A program made the position numbers and the translations under genes. DNA of 64,000 bases from contig JBNMLC010000002.1 in assembly GCA_050874665.1 (NCBI GenBank), positions 62,001-126,000 on the forward strand, in the 5' to 3' direction. This DNA comes from RUG11237 sp050874665 (GTDB lineage: Bacteria; Bacillota; Clostridia; Lachnospirales; Lachnospiraceae). The notes beneath the pieces are model-generated. The model had not been told where the DNA came from, did no database searches, and saw nothing but the letters and a program-made list of their open reading frames with translations. Positions 1 to 7,414 of the stretch are shown here, in pieces (the first letter of the stretch is position 1; the number at the start of each line of letters is the position of its first letter).

Positions 1-318
1 GAGGCTGCTAATAAATTGAAGGCGGGAGAAATGTCTTCAGTGATTGAAACGGAAAATGCTTATTATGTAGTGCGTTTAGATAGTGAATTTGACAAAGAAG
101 CAACAGAAAGCAAAAAAACAGAAATCGTAGATAATCGTAAGACAGAAGCTTTTAACGCAATTTATGAAGGTTGGGAAGCAGAAGAAGATGCCTTTGTTTT
201 AAATGAAAGTGCATGGGCATCCATTCGATTCAAAGATAAAATAACCTTAAAGACAACAGAAACACAAAACGATGAAGTAACTGCGGAAGTGCCGGCAGAA
301 GAAGCTGCGGAAGAATAA
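1..318 (+). CDS. Parvulin-type peptidyl-prolyl isomerase/foldase, C-terminal part (gene enters from the left)
   Basis: The reading frame is open from base 1 (it begins E-A-A-N-K) and ends at TAA 316-318, so only about 105 C-terminal residues are present. The segment LKAGEMSSVIETENAYYVVRL matches the closing strand region of PpiC/parvulin rotamase domains, where a phrase like 'lkvGevS.vie...gyyi.kl' is typical. A charged region and an Ala/Glu-rich tail follow (EVTAEVPAEEAAEE). Secreted PrsA/SurA-like foldases carry such domains, but the signal peptide and main domain lie outside the window, so location and substrate cannot be read. The TTG at 16 is internal, not the start. Confidence 0.6.
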   Translation, partial: EAANKLKAGEMSSVIETENAYYVVRLDSEFDKEATESKKTEIVDNRKTEAFNAIYEGWEAEEDAFVLNESAWASIRFKDKITLKTTETQNDEVTAEVPAEEAAEE

Positions 319-437
319 AAATATAATGATATAACAATAGAAAAGTAAAGGGGGCTGCTGTGAACACGGCAGCTCTTTTGTAAATAGCAGAGAAGACGGC
401 AGTAAAACAAGTACATATCGCAAGAAAGGGAAAAAGT

Positions 438-1085
438 ATGGAGATATATATAATACGGCATGGGGAAACAGAATGGAATATGCTTAGAAAGCTGCAGGGG
501 CGTTCTGATATAGAATTAAATGAGATGGGAGTCCGTCTTGCAGAAATTACTGCAGAGGCTTTAAAGGATATTCCCTTTGATATCGCTTATACCAGCCCGT
601 TAAAACGTGCGTATAAAACAGCAGAAATTATTATAGGAAAGAGAAAGATTCCGCTCATTACAGATGAACGTATACAAGAAGTCAGTTTTGGAGCATATGA
701 AGGTCTGGGCTGTTCTAAAACAAATTATGAGATTCCGGATCCGGAATTTGAATACTTTTTTCAGGCTCCAGAGAAGTATGTGGCACGAAATGGTGCGGAG
801 AGTATTGAAGATTTGTGCAAACGTACGACAGATTTTTTAAAGGAAATTACGAATCAGCCGGCTCTGAAAGATAAGAGAGTACTGGTTGCTACGCATGGAG
901 CGGCTCTAAAAGGTCTGCTTAGCAGTATTGGAAACAAAGAAAAGAAGGACTTTTGGGGTACGGGCGTTCATAGAAATTGTGCGGTAACGAAATTAGAATG
1001 TAATCAGGATAAAATTACAATTGTATATGAAAATAGAATTTTTTATCCGGAAAGTATGGGAACAAAACCGACATTTGCAAAATAG
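438..1085 (+). CDS. Histidine phosphatase family protein (phosphoglycerate-mutase-like)
   Basis: 215 residues, start ATG with AAAGGG seven bases upstream. Residues 7-13 are RHGETEW, the catalytic RHG motif whose histidine is phosphorylated in this superfamily. A second conserved block, ATHGAALKGLL near residue 153, supplies the other catalytic histidine. The length fits cofactor-dependent mutase-like phosphatases such as GpmB/CobC. Possible substrates include sugar phosphates, nucleotides or alpha-ribazole phosphate. A CobC role is conceivable because cobT lies at the far end of the window, but the two are 62 kb apart, so this is only a possibility. It probably shares a transcript with the next two genes, which are close and co-directional. 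Confidence 0.85.
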   Translation: MEIYIIRHGETEWNMLRKLQGRSDIELNEMGVRLAEITAEALKDIPFDIAYTSPLKRAYKTAEIIIGKRKIPLITDERIQEVSFGAYEGLGCSKTNYEIPDPEFEYFFQAPEKYVARNGAESIEDLCKRTTDFLKEITNQPALKDKRVLVATHGAALKGLLSSIGNKEKKDFWGTGVHRNCAVTKLECNQDKITIVYENRIFYPESMGTKPTFAK

Positions 1086-1106
1086 AGGATAGAGAGGAGT
1101 TTTGTC

Positions 1107-1589
1107 ATGGCAAAAGAGAAAGAAATAAAAACAAATGCTATGCGGATTTTAGATAAAAATAAAATTTCCTATCAGGTAAATACCTATGAATGTGATGAAT
1201 TTATAGATGGAGTTCATATCGCTGATAAAATGAATCAGCCATATGAAATCAGTTTTAAGACGCTGGTAGCAGTGGGAAAGAGTAAGGAACATTATGTATT
1301 TGCCATTCCTGTAGACAAGGAAATTGATTTTAAAAAGGCAGCGAAAGTAGTAGGCGAAAAAAGTATAGAACTGGTGCCGGTCAAAGAGATTCAGGCGTTG
1401 ACGGGCTATATTCGTGGCGGTTGTACACCGATTGGCATGAAAAAGTTATTTAAAACGGTGGTGCAGGAGAGTGCAAAAGAACATGAGAGAATCATCGTCA
1501 GTGGGGGTAAGTTGGGAACACAGTTAGAATTAAATCCGGAGGATTTGATCAAGGTAGTAAAAGGAGTATACGCAGATGTCATCGCATAA
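1107..1589 (+). CDS. ybaK: Cys-tRNA(Pro)/aminoacyl-tRNA deacylase, YbaK/EbsC family
   Basis: 160 residues preceded by GAGAGGAG. The protein has the YbaK fold signature: an N-terminal AMRILDKNKISYQVNTYE, a central FKTLVAVGKS with the conserved lysine, and GGCTPIGMKK followed by ERIIVSGGKLGTQLEL. YbaK proteins hydrolyse Cys-tRNA(Pro) mischarged by prolyl-tRNA synthetase; the Gly-rich 'rGGcsPiG' segment forms the active site in the family. The length is typical for a free-standing cytosolic trans-editing factor. Its last 14 bases overlap the start of the esterase gene, suggesting translational coupling. Substrate preference within the family (Cys, Pro or Ala) cannot be read from the sequence. 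Confidence 0.88.
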   Translation: MAKEKEIKTNAMRILDKNKISYQVNTYECDEFIDGVHIADKMNQPYEISFKTLVAVGKSKEHYVFAIPVDKEIDFKKAAKVVGEKSIELVPVKEIQALTGYIRGGCTPIGMKKLFKTVVQESAKEHERIIVSGGKLGTQLELNPEDLIKVVKGVYADVIA

Positions 1590-2430
1590 GGATTTCATAA
1601 AGAAAGTTAGCTGCATGGCTGTGATTGTTATAGTTTTTGCACTGGCAGTGTGTATTTATTGGGGAAGGGCAAGGCAGGGACAGACAGAACAAGAGAACAA
1701 TGTCCCGGTGGTAACGGAAAGCTTTCCGCAGGAACAAAGTAAAAATGGATGTGTGATTTTTTTACATTCTGGTGGTTTTGTAGTAGAAAAAAACGAATAT
1801 CACGAACAATTTGGAAAAGCAATCGGAGAGAGACTGGGGTATGATTATCTGGTACCGGATTATCCAATCAATCAAAGTTATGAAGAAACACTTGCTTATA
1901 TGGAACCAATATATGCAGAAACAATGAAGAAATACGATGATGTATTGCTAATCGGCTGTTCCGCAGGGGCGAATCTTGCAGTGTCTTCCATGATATGTTA
2001 CGGAGAAGAGTATGGTATGCCAAAGGGATTGATACTAATGTCTCCGTGGCTGGATACTTCTATGGAAAATGAAGAGATAACTTGTATCAGTGATTTTGAC
2101 CATGAATTTTTTAGTTCGTTAGTGGAGTGGGGAGAGCAGTATAATAAGGGTGATACAAATACTGTTCTGGCGAGTCCGGTAAAAGCAGAGATAGAGCAAT
2201 TAAAGCATTTTCCTAATACAGTCCTAGTGGTCGGAGATGAGGATATTTTGCGTTTTGATGCACAAAAATTCCAGAGCAAGCTAGAAGAGGCAGGAGTTAA
2301 AGTCACATATCTGACTGCAGAAGGGAAAAATCATGGTGAAGTTTTTGCAGAATATGCATCTACTTATGTCATTCCTGATATTATGAATGAGGCTTTGGAA
2401 ATAGTGGGGGAAACTTCTAATCGTCCATAA
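1576..2430 (+). CDS. Membrane-anchored alpha/beta hydrolase (esterase of the HSL/acetyl-hydrolase type)
   Basis: 284 residues. The start lies inside the ybaK end; AAAGGAG sits nine bases before the ATG. Residues about 11-28 form one hydrophobic segment (CMAVIVIVFALAVCIYWG), so the enzyme is probably anchored facing outward or secreted. HSGGF at about 64-68 corresponds to the HGGG oxyanion motif, with Ser replacing the first Gly. GCSAG at about 128-132 is the nucleophile elbow G-x-S-x-G. GDEDILR supplies the acid and NHGEVF the histidine. The family cleaves short-chain or acetyl esters; the natural substrate is unknown. A hairpin follows the stop. Confidence 0.8.
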   Translation: MSSHKDFIKKVSCMAVIVIVFALAVCIYWGRARQGQTEQENNVPVVTESFPQEQSKNGCVIFLHSGGFVVEKNEYHEQFGKAIGERLGYDYLVPDYPINQSYEETLAYMEPIYAETMKKYDDVLLIGCSAGANLAVSSMICYGEEYGMPKGLILMSPWLDTSMENEEITCISDFDHEFFSSLVEWGEQYNKGDTNTVLASPVKAEIEQLKHFPNTVLVVGDEDILRFDAQKFQSKLEEAGVKVTYLTAEGKNHGEVFAEYASTYVIPDIMNEALEIVGETSNRP

Positions 2431-2444
2431 ACTACAAAAGTAAG

Positions 2445-2478
2445 AAAAGGCGGCAGTTTGAAAGAACAGCCGCTTTTT
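2445..2478 (+). terminator. Probable intrinsic terminator after the esterase gene
   Basis: AAAAGGCGGC pairs with GCCGCTTTT across a loop of about 14 bases, with one bulged G, and ends in TTTTT. It sits 15 bases after the esterase stop and before the sigma-factor promoter. Confidence 0.6.
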
Positions 2479-2524
2479 GCTTATAGGAAACTGTGTTCTT
2501 TATACAGCAAAAAGTTTTTGATTT

Positions 2525-2555
2525 TGCAAACTTTTAAGTATTCTGATTCGTCTAA
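2525..2555 (+). promoter_or_regulatory. ECF-type promoter, probably autoregulated by the SigV-like factor
   Basis: TGCAAAC (2525-2531) and CGTCTAA (2549-2555) are separated by 17 bases. The pair resembles ECF promoters of the SigV class (AAC-type -35 and CGTC-type -10). It lies 33 bases before the sigma-factor start, the usual place for autoregulation. No sigma-A -10 hexamer is evident in the same interval. Confidence 0.6.
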
Positions 2556-2587
2556 CATATAAAGGAAAGAAAAGAGGGTGGGAAGCA

Positions 2588-3076
2588 TTGGCAAAAGAAC
2601 AATTAACCGAATATATACTAGACAACCAGCAAAAGTTTTATCGTATAGCATACTGCTATGTAAAAGACCAGGACAGGGCACTGGATATTGTCCAGAATAT
2701 GATTTGTAAAGTATTTGAAAAACAGCATACATTGAAAAATAAAAATGCTGTAAAAACATGGGTATATCGGATTTTAATTAATGAGTGTTTAGATACTGTA
2801 AGGAAAGAAAAAAGAGAATCTCTTATGGAACAGGAAAGGCTTCCAGAGGAAATTTATATTGAACGCGCTTATGAAAAGGAGGACACCATCAACCGATATA
2901 TGGAGAAGTTACCGGAAAATATACGGGTGGTTTTACAGCTTCGGTATTATGAGGAGTTGTCTTTAAAGGAGATTGCAGCTATTACAGATACGAATTTAAG
3001 TACAGTGAAAACCAGATTGTATCACGGACTAGAAAAGCTAAAGGCTTTGTTAAAGGAGGGCGGTTATGAAGGATAG
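2588..3076 (+). CDS. sigV: ECF-family RNA polymerase sigma factor (SigV-like)
   Basis: 162 residues starting at TTG 2588, preceded by GAGGGTGGG. Region 2 is seen in YRIAYCYVKDQDRALDIVQ and VKTWVYRILINECLD. Region 4 is LPENIRVVLQLRYYEELSLKEIA.. followed by a helix-turn-helix ending STVKTRLYHGLEKLK. Size and layout are those of group 4 (ECF) sigma factors. The next gene overlaps by 11 bases and encodes an RsiV-like membrane protein with a DUF3298 domain; together with the upstream CGTCTAA-type promoter this supports a SigV assignment. In Bacillus subtilis and Clostridioides difficile this factor controls lysozyme resistance. Its targets here are not visible. Confidence 0.82.
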   Translation: MAKEQLTEYILDNQQKFYRIAYCYVKDQDRALDIVQNMICKVFEKQHTLKNKNAVKTWVYRILINECLDTVRKEKRESLMEQERLPEEIYIERAYEKEDTINRYMEKLPENIRVVLQLRYYEELSLKEIAAITDTNLSTVKTRLYHGLEKLKALLKEGGYEG

Positions 3077-4010
3077 AGAGTTAGAAAGAGAAATTTTACA
3101 ATTAGAAGAAGAATTGCAGGAACCTCTGATGAAAGCAAAAAGACAATATGAATACATACAAATACCGAAGGAATTAAATAAAATGGTACAGAATAGTATG
3201 CGAGAGGGAAAAGGAAAGGAGAAGGCTCCTATGAAAAAATATTATTTTGCAGCTATACCGGCGGCAGCGGTTATTATTTTTACGGTAGGATTAAACAGCA
3301 GTTATTCTTTTGCAAGTGCTATGGAAGCAATGCCGGTCATAGGGGCAGTGGCAAAGGTGCTGACGGTGCGTTCCTATCAGGCAAAGGATACAGAGAAAGA
3401 AATAAATGTAACGGTACCAAAGGTAGAAATTGTAGATTCCCATGAAGAAAAAGCTGACACACAGGAGAAAGCATCAATAGAACAGATGGCAATAGATGTG
3501 AATGCAGAAATCGATAAGGCGGTTGCCATATATGTTCAAGAAGCAGAAAAAAGAATAGAAGAATACAAGCAGGCTTTTATCGCAACAGGAGGCACAGAAG
3601 AAGAATTTGCACAAAAAGGTATTAAAGTTAATGTAGATTATGAAGTAAAATGTGAAAATGAAAATTATCTTTCCTTTGTGGTGACAGGAGATGAGAGCTG
3701 GACTGGTGCTTACGCAGTATATTATTATTATAATTTAGATATGAAAAACGGAGAATATCTCACATTAAAAGATTTATTAGGCGAAAATTATGTGGAAACA
3801 GCAAATACCCAGATTCGTGCGGAAATGCAACAGAGGTTATCAGAAAATCCGGACTATACCTACTTTAAGGAAGAGGAAGGAGGTTTCTCAACAGTTACAC
3901 AAGACACAGACTTTTATATCAATAAGGCAGGAAATCCAGTGGTAGTCTTTGACAAATACGAAGTAGCACCGGGATTTATGGGACAGCAGGAATTTGAAAT
4001 TGTGAAATAA
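3066..4010 (+). CDS. rsiV: RsiV-like transmembrane anti-sigma factor with DUF3298 ectodomain
   Basis: 314 residues; AAAGGAGGGCGG precedes the ATG. Residues 1-57 are cytosolic and charged (anti-sigma part). About 59-77 is one transmembrane helix, directly followed by SYSFASAMEA, which looks like a signal-peptidase site. Residues about 185-312 match the DUF3298 region (VDYEVKCENENYLSFVV, YYNLDMKNGEYLTLKDLL, VVFDKYEVAPGFMGQQEFEI). In B. subtilis RsiV, lysozyme binds this ectodomain and triggers signal-peptidase then intramembrane cleavage, which frees SigV; the same arrangement is inferred here. No PdaC-like deacetylase or OatA gene follows, so the resistance enzyme must be elsewhere. Confidence 0.8.
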   Translation: MKDRELEREILQLEEELQEPLMKAKRQYEYIQIPKELNKMVQNSMREGKGKEKAPMKKYYFAAIPAAAVIIFTVGLNSSYSFASAMEAMPVIGAVAKVLTVRSYQAKDTEKEINVTVPKVEIVDSHEEKADTQEKASIEQMAIDVNAEIDKAVAIYVQEAEKRIEEYKQAFIATGGTEEEFAQKGIKVNVDYEVKCENENYLSFVVTGDESWTGAYAVYYYYNLDMKNGEYLTLKDLLGENYVETANTQIRAEMQQRLSENPDYTYFKEEEGGFSTVTQDTDFYINKAGNPVVVFDKYEVAPGFMGQQEFEIVK

Positions 4011-4023
4011 GAGATTTTTATCA

Positions 4024-4052
4024 TTGACTGACCTTAGTTTAAATATTATGAT
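4024..4052 (+). promoter_or_regulatory. Sigma-A promoter of the flavin reductase gene
   Basis: TTGACT (4024-4029), 17-base spacer, TATGAT (4047-4052), 31 bases before the start codon. The gene therefore has its own housekeeping promoter and need not belong to the SigV operon. Confidence 0.65.
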
Positions 4053-4082
4053 AGAGTAAGAAAATAAGTCAGGAGTGAAAAT

Positions 4083-4589
4083 ATGAGTTTTAAAGAAGTT
4101 AACGTAACGGAACTAGAATTGAATCCATTTACAAAAATCAGCAAGCAATGGATGCTTATTACAGCAGGAAATGAAGAAAAGGCAAATACTATGACTGCAA
4201 GTTGGGGAAGTGTGGGATTTATCTGGAATAAAAATGCGATTACCATGTATATTCGTCCACAAAGATACACCAAAGAATTTGTAGATGCGAATGAAACCTT
4301 GACCGTTTCATTTTTACCTGAACAGTACAGAGAAGCATTAAATCTTTGCGGAAAAATTTCCGGACGTGATGAGGACAAAATTGCAAAGGCGGGTCTGACT
4401 TTAGCTTATGAAGATGGTACGCCATATTTTGAGGAAGCAGAGCTTGTTTTTGTCTGTAAGAAAATGTATGTACAGGAAATGAAACCGGAATGTTTAGAAG
4501 ACAGTTCTTTTGATTCCACCTATTATCCAAACAAGGATTACCACTATCTGTATATTGCAGAAATTCAGAAGGTTCTGAAGAAACAATAA
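4083..4589 (+). CDS. Flavin reductase-like (FMN-binding split-barrel) protein
   Basis: 168 residues, AGGAGTG before the ATG. The N-terminal pattern PFTKISKQWMLITAGNEEKANTM followed by TASWGSVGFIWNKNAITMYIRPQRYT is characteristic of flavin-reductase-like split-barrel proteins of anaerobes, including the flavoredoxin relatives that bind FMN as a one-domain dimer. NETLTVSFLPEQYREALNLCGKISGRDEDKIAKAGL is the usual second half. It is probably cytosolic and hands electrons to flavin or acts as an FMN redox protein; the partner is unknown. A single-gene transcription unit is likely, bounded by a sigma-A promoter and a very long hairpin. Confidence 0.8.
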   Translation: MSFKEVNVTELELNPFTKISKQWMLITAGNEEKANTMTASWGSVGFIWNKNAITMYIRPQRYTKEFVDANETLTVSFLPEQYREALNLCGKISGRDEDKIAKAGLTLAYEDGTPYFEEAELVFVCKKMYVQEMKPECLEDSSFDSTYYPNKDYHYLYIAEIQKVLKKQ

Positions 4590-4621
4590 TTCATCTTGCA
4601 GCTTGGTGTTATGCACAATTC

Positions 4622-4684
4622 ATAATAGATACCGTGGCTTTTCGGGCAAAATTTAAACGGCCTGAAAGCCACGGTATCTATTAT
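4622..4684 (+). terminator. Long perfect hairpin (20-bp stem), probable terminator or processing structure
   Basis: Bases 4622-4641 are the exact reverse complement of 4665-4684 (20 of 20). The 23-base loop contains GGGC/GCC that could extend the fold. No U-run follows on the plus strand, so it is not a textbook intrinsic terminator, although it sits 33 bases after the flavin reductase stop and before the gdpP promoter. Confidence 0.6.
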
Positions 4685-4750
4685 ATATAAGGCTCTCTTT
4701 TCTATCTGCAAGCTCAATTGTTTACTTTGCAGCATTTTGAAAAGAAAAAC

Positions 4751-4779
4751 TTCCCCATATATGCAATTTGTGGTATAAT
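4751..4779 (+). promoter_or_regulatory. Extended -10 promoter for gdpP-rplI
   Basis: TATAAT at 4774-4779 preceded by TGG gives an extended -10. The -35 position (TTCCCC, 4751-4756, 17-base spacing) is poor, as is common with an extended -10. It lies 39 bases before the chosen gdpP start. Confidence 0.55.
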
Positions 4780-4818
4780 AACCCCCGTAAGCATTAAGTG
4801 ATGCAAAAGGAGTTTGTC

Positions 4819-6861
4819 ATGAAGAAAAATGTAAAGTTTAAAGGGCAGCTTAAGCTATATATGCAATGGCCTATGTTCCTTATCCTGCTTCTTTTGGCAA
4901 TGAATGTGGCGATGTATGCCCTAGAGATAAAAGCAGGAATTTTGATGAGCATTTTTGTATGTATCTATATAGTAATTGTTGCAGTGCTTTACTATTATAA
5001 TAAGCAGATACTTGTCAATGAACTGATCAATTTTGCCACAGGCTATGGACAGATTCAGAAAAAATTATTACAGGAATTAGAAATTCCTTATACTTTGTTA
5101 GATGAAAATGGCAGAGTAATTTGGATGAATACCAGCTTTAAAAACATAGTAGGGAAAAACAGAGATTATAAGAAATCAATTACAAATTTATTTCCGACAC
5201 TTACCAAAGATAAGTTTCCGGTAAACGAGGAATCTGCCTGTGTTCACATTAGTGTGGAAAGCGCTGATTACCGTGTGGAGATGCGCAGAATCATGATGGA
5301 ACATATAGTAGAATCTGTTAATATTTTAGATACGGAAGAATATGAAGGATACTTTATTGCTGTCTATTTGTTTGATGAAACGGAATTGAATCGCTATATC
5401 AAAGCAAATAAAGAGCAGCAGTTGGTTGCAGGATTAATTTACATTGACAATTATGATGAGGTGATTGAAGGAGTGGAGGAAGTTCGAAGCTCCCTTTTGG
5501 TTGCACTCATTGACCGTAAAATTAATAAATATATATCCAGCATTGACGGTATTGTGAAGAAGCTGGAGAAGGATAAATATTTTGTGGTGCTCAAGCAAGT
5601 GTGCTTAGAGCAGTTAGAAGCAAAGCGTTTTGAACTTTTAGATGATGTAAAAACGGTTAATATCGGAAATGACATACCTATTACACTTAGTATTGGTCTG
5701 GGAGCAAGCGGAAATACTTATAGCCAGAACTATGAATATGCAAGAAATGCTATCGATTTGGCGCTCGGACGTGGCGGTGACCAGGCAATTGTCAAGCGAA
5801 AAGATAACATTGTATACTATGGCGGAAAATCCAAGCAGGTAGAAAAAAATACAAGAGTAAAGGCAAGAGTAAAAGCACAGGCACTTAGAGAATTAATTGA
5901 GAACAAAGACAAAGTTGTTGTCATGGGGCATAAAATTGGAGATGTTGATTCCTTTGGTGCTGCGATTGGTATTTACCGGGCAGCAAAAACTATGAATAAA
6001 CGTACCCATGTTGTTATCAATGAAATTACTACTTCTGTAAGGAAGATGATTGATGGATTTTTAGACAATCCCGATTATGAAGAAGATATGTTTGTAAACA
6101 GCAGTCAGGCAAAAGAAATTATTGATAATAATACGCTGCTTGTGGTGGTAGACGTCAACAGACCAAGTTATACGGAATGCCCTGACTTGCTTCATATGTG
6201 CAAAACGATTGTAGTGTTGGATCATCACAGACAGACAGCAGAGGTGATAGAAAATGCAGTACTGTCCTATGTAGAACCTTATGCATCTTCTGCATGTGAA
6301 ATGGTTGCCGAGATTTTGCAGTATATTGATGATAATGTAAAAATAAGATCTTTGGAAGCAGACTGTTTGTACTCCGGTATTATCATCGATACGGATAGTT
6401 TTGTAAATAAAACAGGTGTAAGAACCTTTGAAGCAGCGGCCTTTTTAAGAAGAAGTGGTGCAGATGTTACAAGGGTTAGAAAGCTGTTCCGTGATGATAT
6501 GGCGGAATGCAGGGCAAGGGCTGAAATTGTAAAAAATACAGAAATTTACTTAGGCGCCTATGCCATCAGTATGTTACCACAATCTGAATTGGACAGCCCT
6601 ACGATTGTTGGAGCGAAAGCTGCAAATGAGTTATTAGATATTGTAGGTGTGAAGGCATCATTTGTCTTAACAGAATTTAACAACAAAATATATATCAGTG
6701 CTCGGTCTATTGATGAAGTAAACGTACAGATTGTCATGGAAAAATTAGGTGGCGGTGGACACCAGACTGTGGCAGGTGCACAGTTAGAATGTGATTTGAA
6801 AGAGGCAGGAAAGATACTTCGAAGAACACTGGCAGAAATGATTGGAGATGGAGAAATATAA
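4819..6861 (+). CDS. gdpP: Cyclic-di-AMP phosphodiesterase GdpP
   Basis: 680 residues from ATG 4819, chosen because AAGGAG lies seven bases upstream; GTG 4798 is an alternative giving 687. Two N-terminal membrane helices (about residues 8-60) are followed by a PAS-like domain (IPYTLLDENGRVIWMN), a degenerate GGDEF domain (to about residue 340), then DHH/DHHA1. Catalytic motifs are intact: GHKIGDVDSFGAA, VVLDHHRQT, IIIDTDSF and the C-terminal GGGGHQTVAGA. It hydrolyses c-di-AMP to pApA and so tunes potassium, osmotic and wall homeostasis. The gene overlaps rplI by one base, in the conserved Firmicute order gdpP-rplI-dnaB. Confidence 0.95.
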   Translation: MKKNVKFKGQLKLYMQWPMFLILLLLAMNVAMYALEIKAGILMSIFVCIYIVIVAVLYYYNKQILVNELINFATGYGQIQKKLLQELEIPYTLLDENGRVIWMNTSFKNIVGKNRDYKKSITNLFPTLTKDKFPVNEESACVHISVESADYRVEMRRIMMEHIVESVNILDTEEYEGYFIAVYLFDETELNRYIKANKEQQLVAGLIYIDNYDEVIEGVEEVRSSLLVALIDRKINKYISSIDGIVKKLEKDKYFVVLKQVCLEQLEAKRFELLDDVKTVNIGNDIPITLSIGLGASGNTYSQNYEYARNAIDLALGRGGDQAIVKRKDNIVYYGGKSKQVEKNTRVKARVKAQALRELIENKDKVVVMGHKIGDVDSFGAAIGIYRAAKTMNKRTHVVINEITTSVRKMIDGFLDNPDYEEDMFVNSSQAKEIIDNNTLLVVVDVNRPSYTECPDLLHMCKTIVVLDHHRQTAEVIENAVLSYVEPYASSACEMVAEILQYIDDNVKIRSLEADCLYSGIIIDTDSFVNKTGVRTFEAAAFLRRSGADVTRVRKLFRDDMAECRARAEIVKNTEIYLGAYAISMLPQSELDSPTIVGAKAANELLDIVGVKASFVLTEFNNKIYISARSIDEVNVQIVMEKLGGGGHQTVAGAQLECDLKEAGKILRRTLAEMIGDGEI

Positions 6862-7307
6862 TGAAGGTTATTTTATTAGAAGATGTGAAAAGTCTTGGAA
6901 AAAAAGGTGATATTGTAAACGTAAATGAGGGATATGCAAGAAACTTTATCCTTCCGAAAAAACTTGGTGTGGAAGCAGATGCCAAGCATATGAACGACTT
7001 GAAATTAAAGAAAGCGAATGATGAAAAGGTTGCGAAAGAACAATTCGAAGCAGCACTTGCTTTAAAGGAAAAGATAGAAGCCTTAGAAGTAAAGCTTACC
7101 ATTAAGGCAGGAGAAGGTGGAAAAACCTTTGGTTCTGTTTCATCTAAGGAAATTGCATCTGCAGCAGCTACACAGCTTGGTCTGGAACTGGATAAAAAGA
7201 AAATTCATTTGCCAGAGCCGATTAAAGCATTGGGAACTCACAATGTGACTGTGAAACTTCATCCAAAGGTAAGTGCTGAATTGAAAGTAAAAGTGAGCGA
7301 AGCATAA
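6861..7307 (+). CDS. rplI: 50S ribosomal protein L9
   Basis: 148 residues, the normal length. It begins MKVILLEDVKSLGKKGDIV and continues with GYARNFILPKKLGVEA, the L9 N-terminal signature that binds 23S rRNA. A long connecting helix rich in Lys/Glu follows, then the C-terminal domain (KTFGSVSSKEIA and LPEPIKALGTHNVTVKLH). The start codon shares its A with the gdpP stop (TAATG), implying re-initiation without a separate promoter. A strong hairpin begins at the stop codon. Confidence 0.97.
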   Translation: MKVILLEDVKSLGKKGDIVNVNEGYARNFILPKKLGVEADAKHMNDLKLKKANDEKVAKEQFEAALALKEKIEALEVKLTIKAGEGGKTFGSVSSKEIASAAATQLGLELDKKKIHLPEPIKALGTHNVTVKLHPKVSAELKVKVSEA

Positions 7308-7338
7308 AATAGGAACGCAGTAGCGTTCCTATTTCTTC
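7307..7338 (+). terminator. Intrinsic terminator after rplI
   Basis: AAATAGGAACGC (7307-7318) pairs perfectly with GCGTTCCTATTT (7323-7334) around a four-base loop, followed by CTTCC. The 12-bp stem begins at the last base of the rplI stop codon. Confidence 0.75.
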
Positions 7339-7414
7339 CTACAGATAGAAGCTCCGCTAAGGAGAAAAATACTTTTTATAAGAGTAGATGAAAAAAAGAT
7401 TAGGAGGAGACAGT

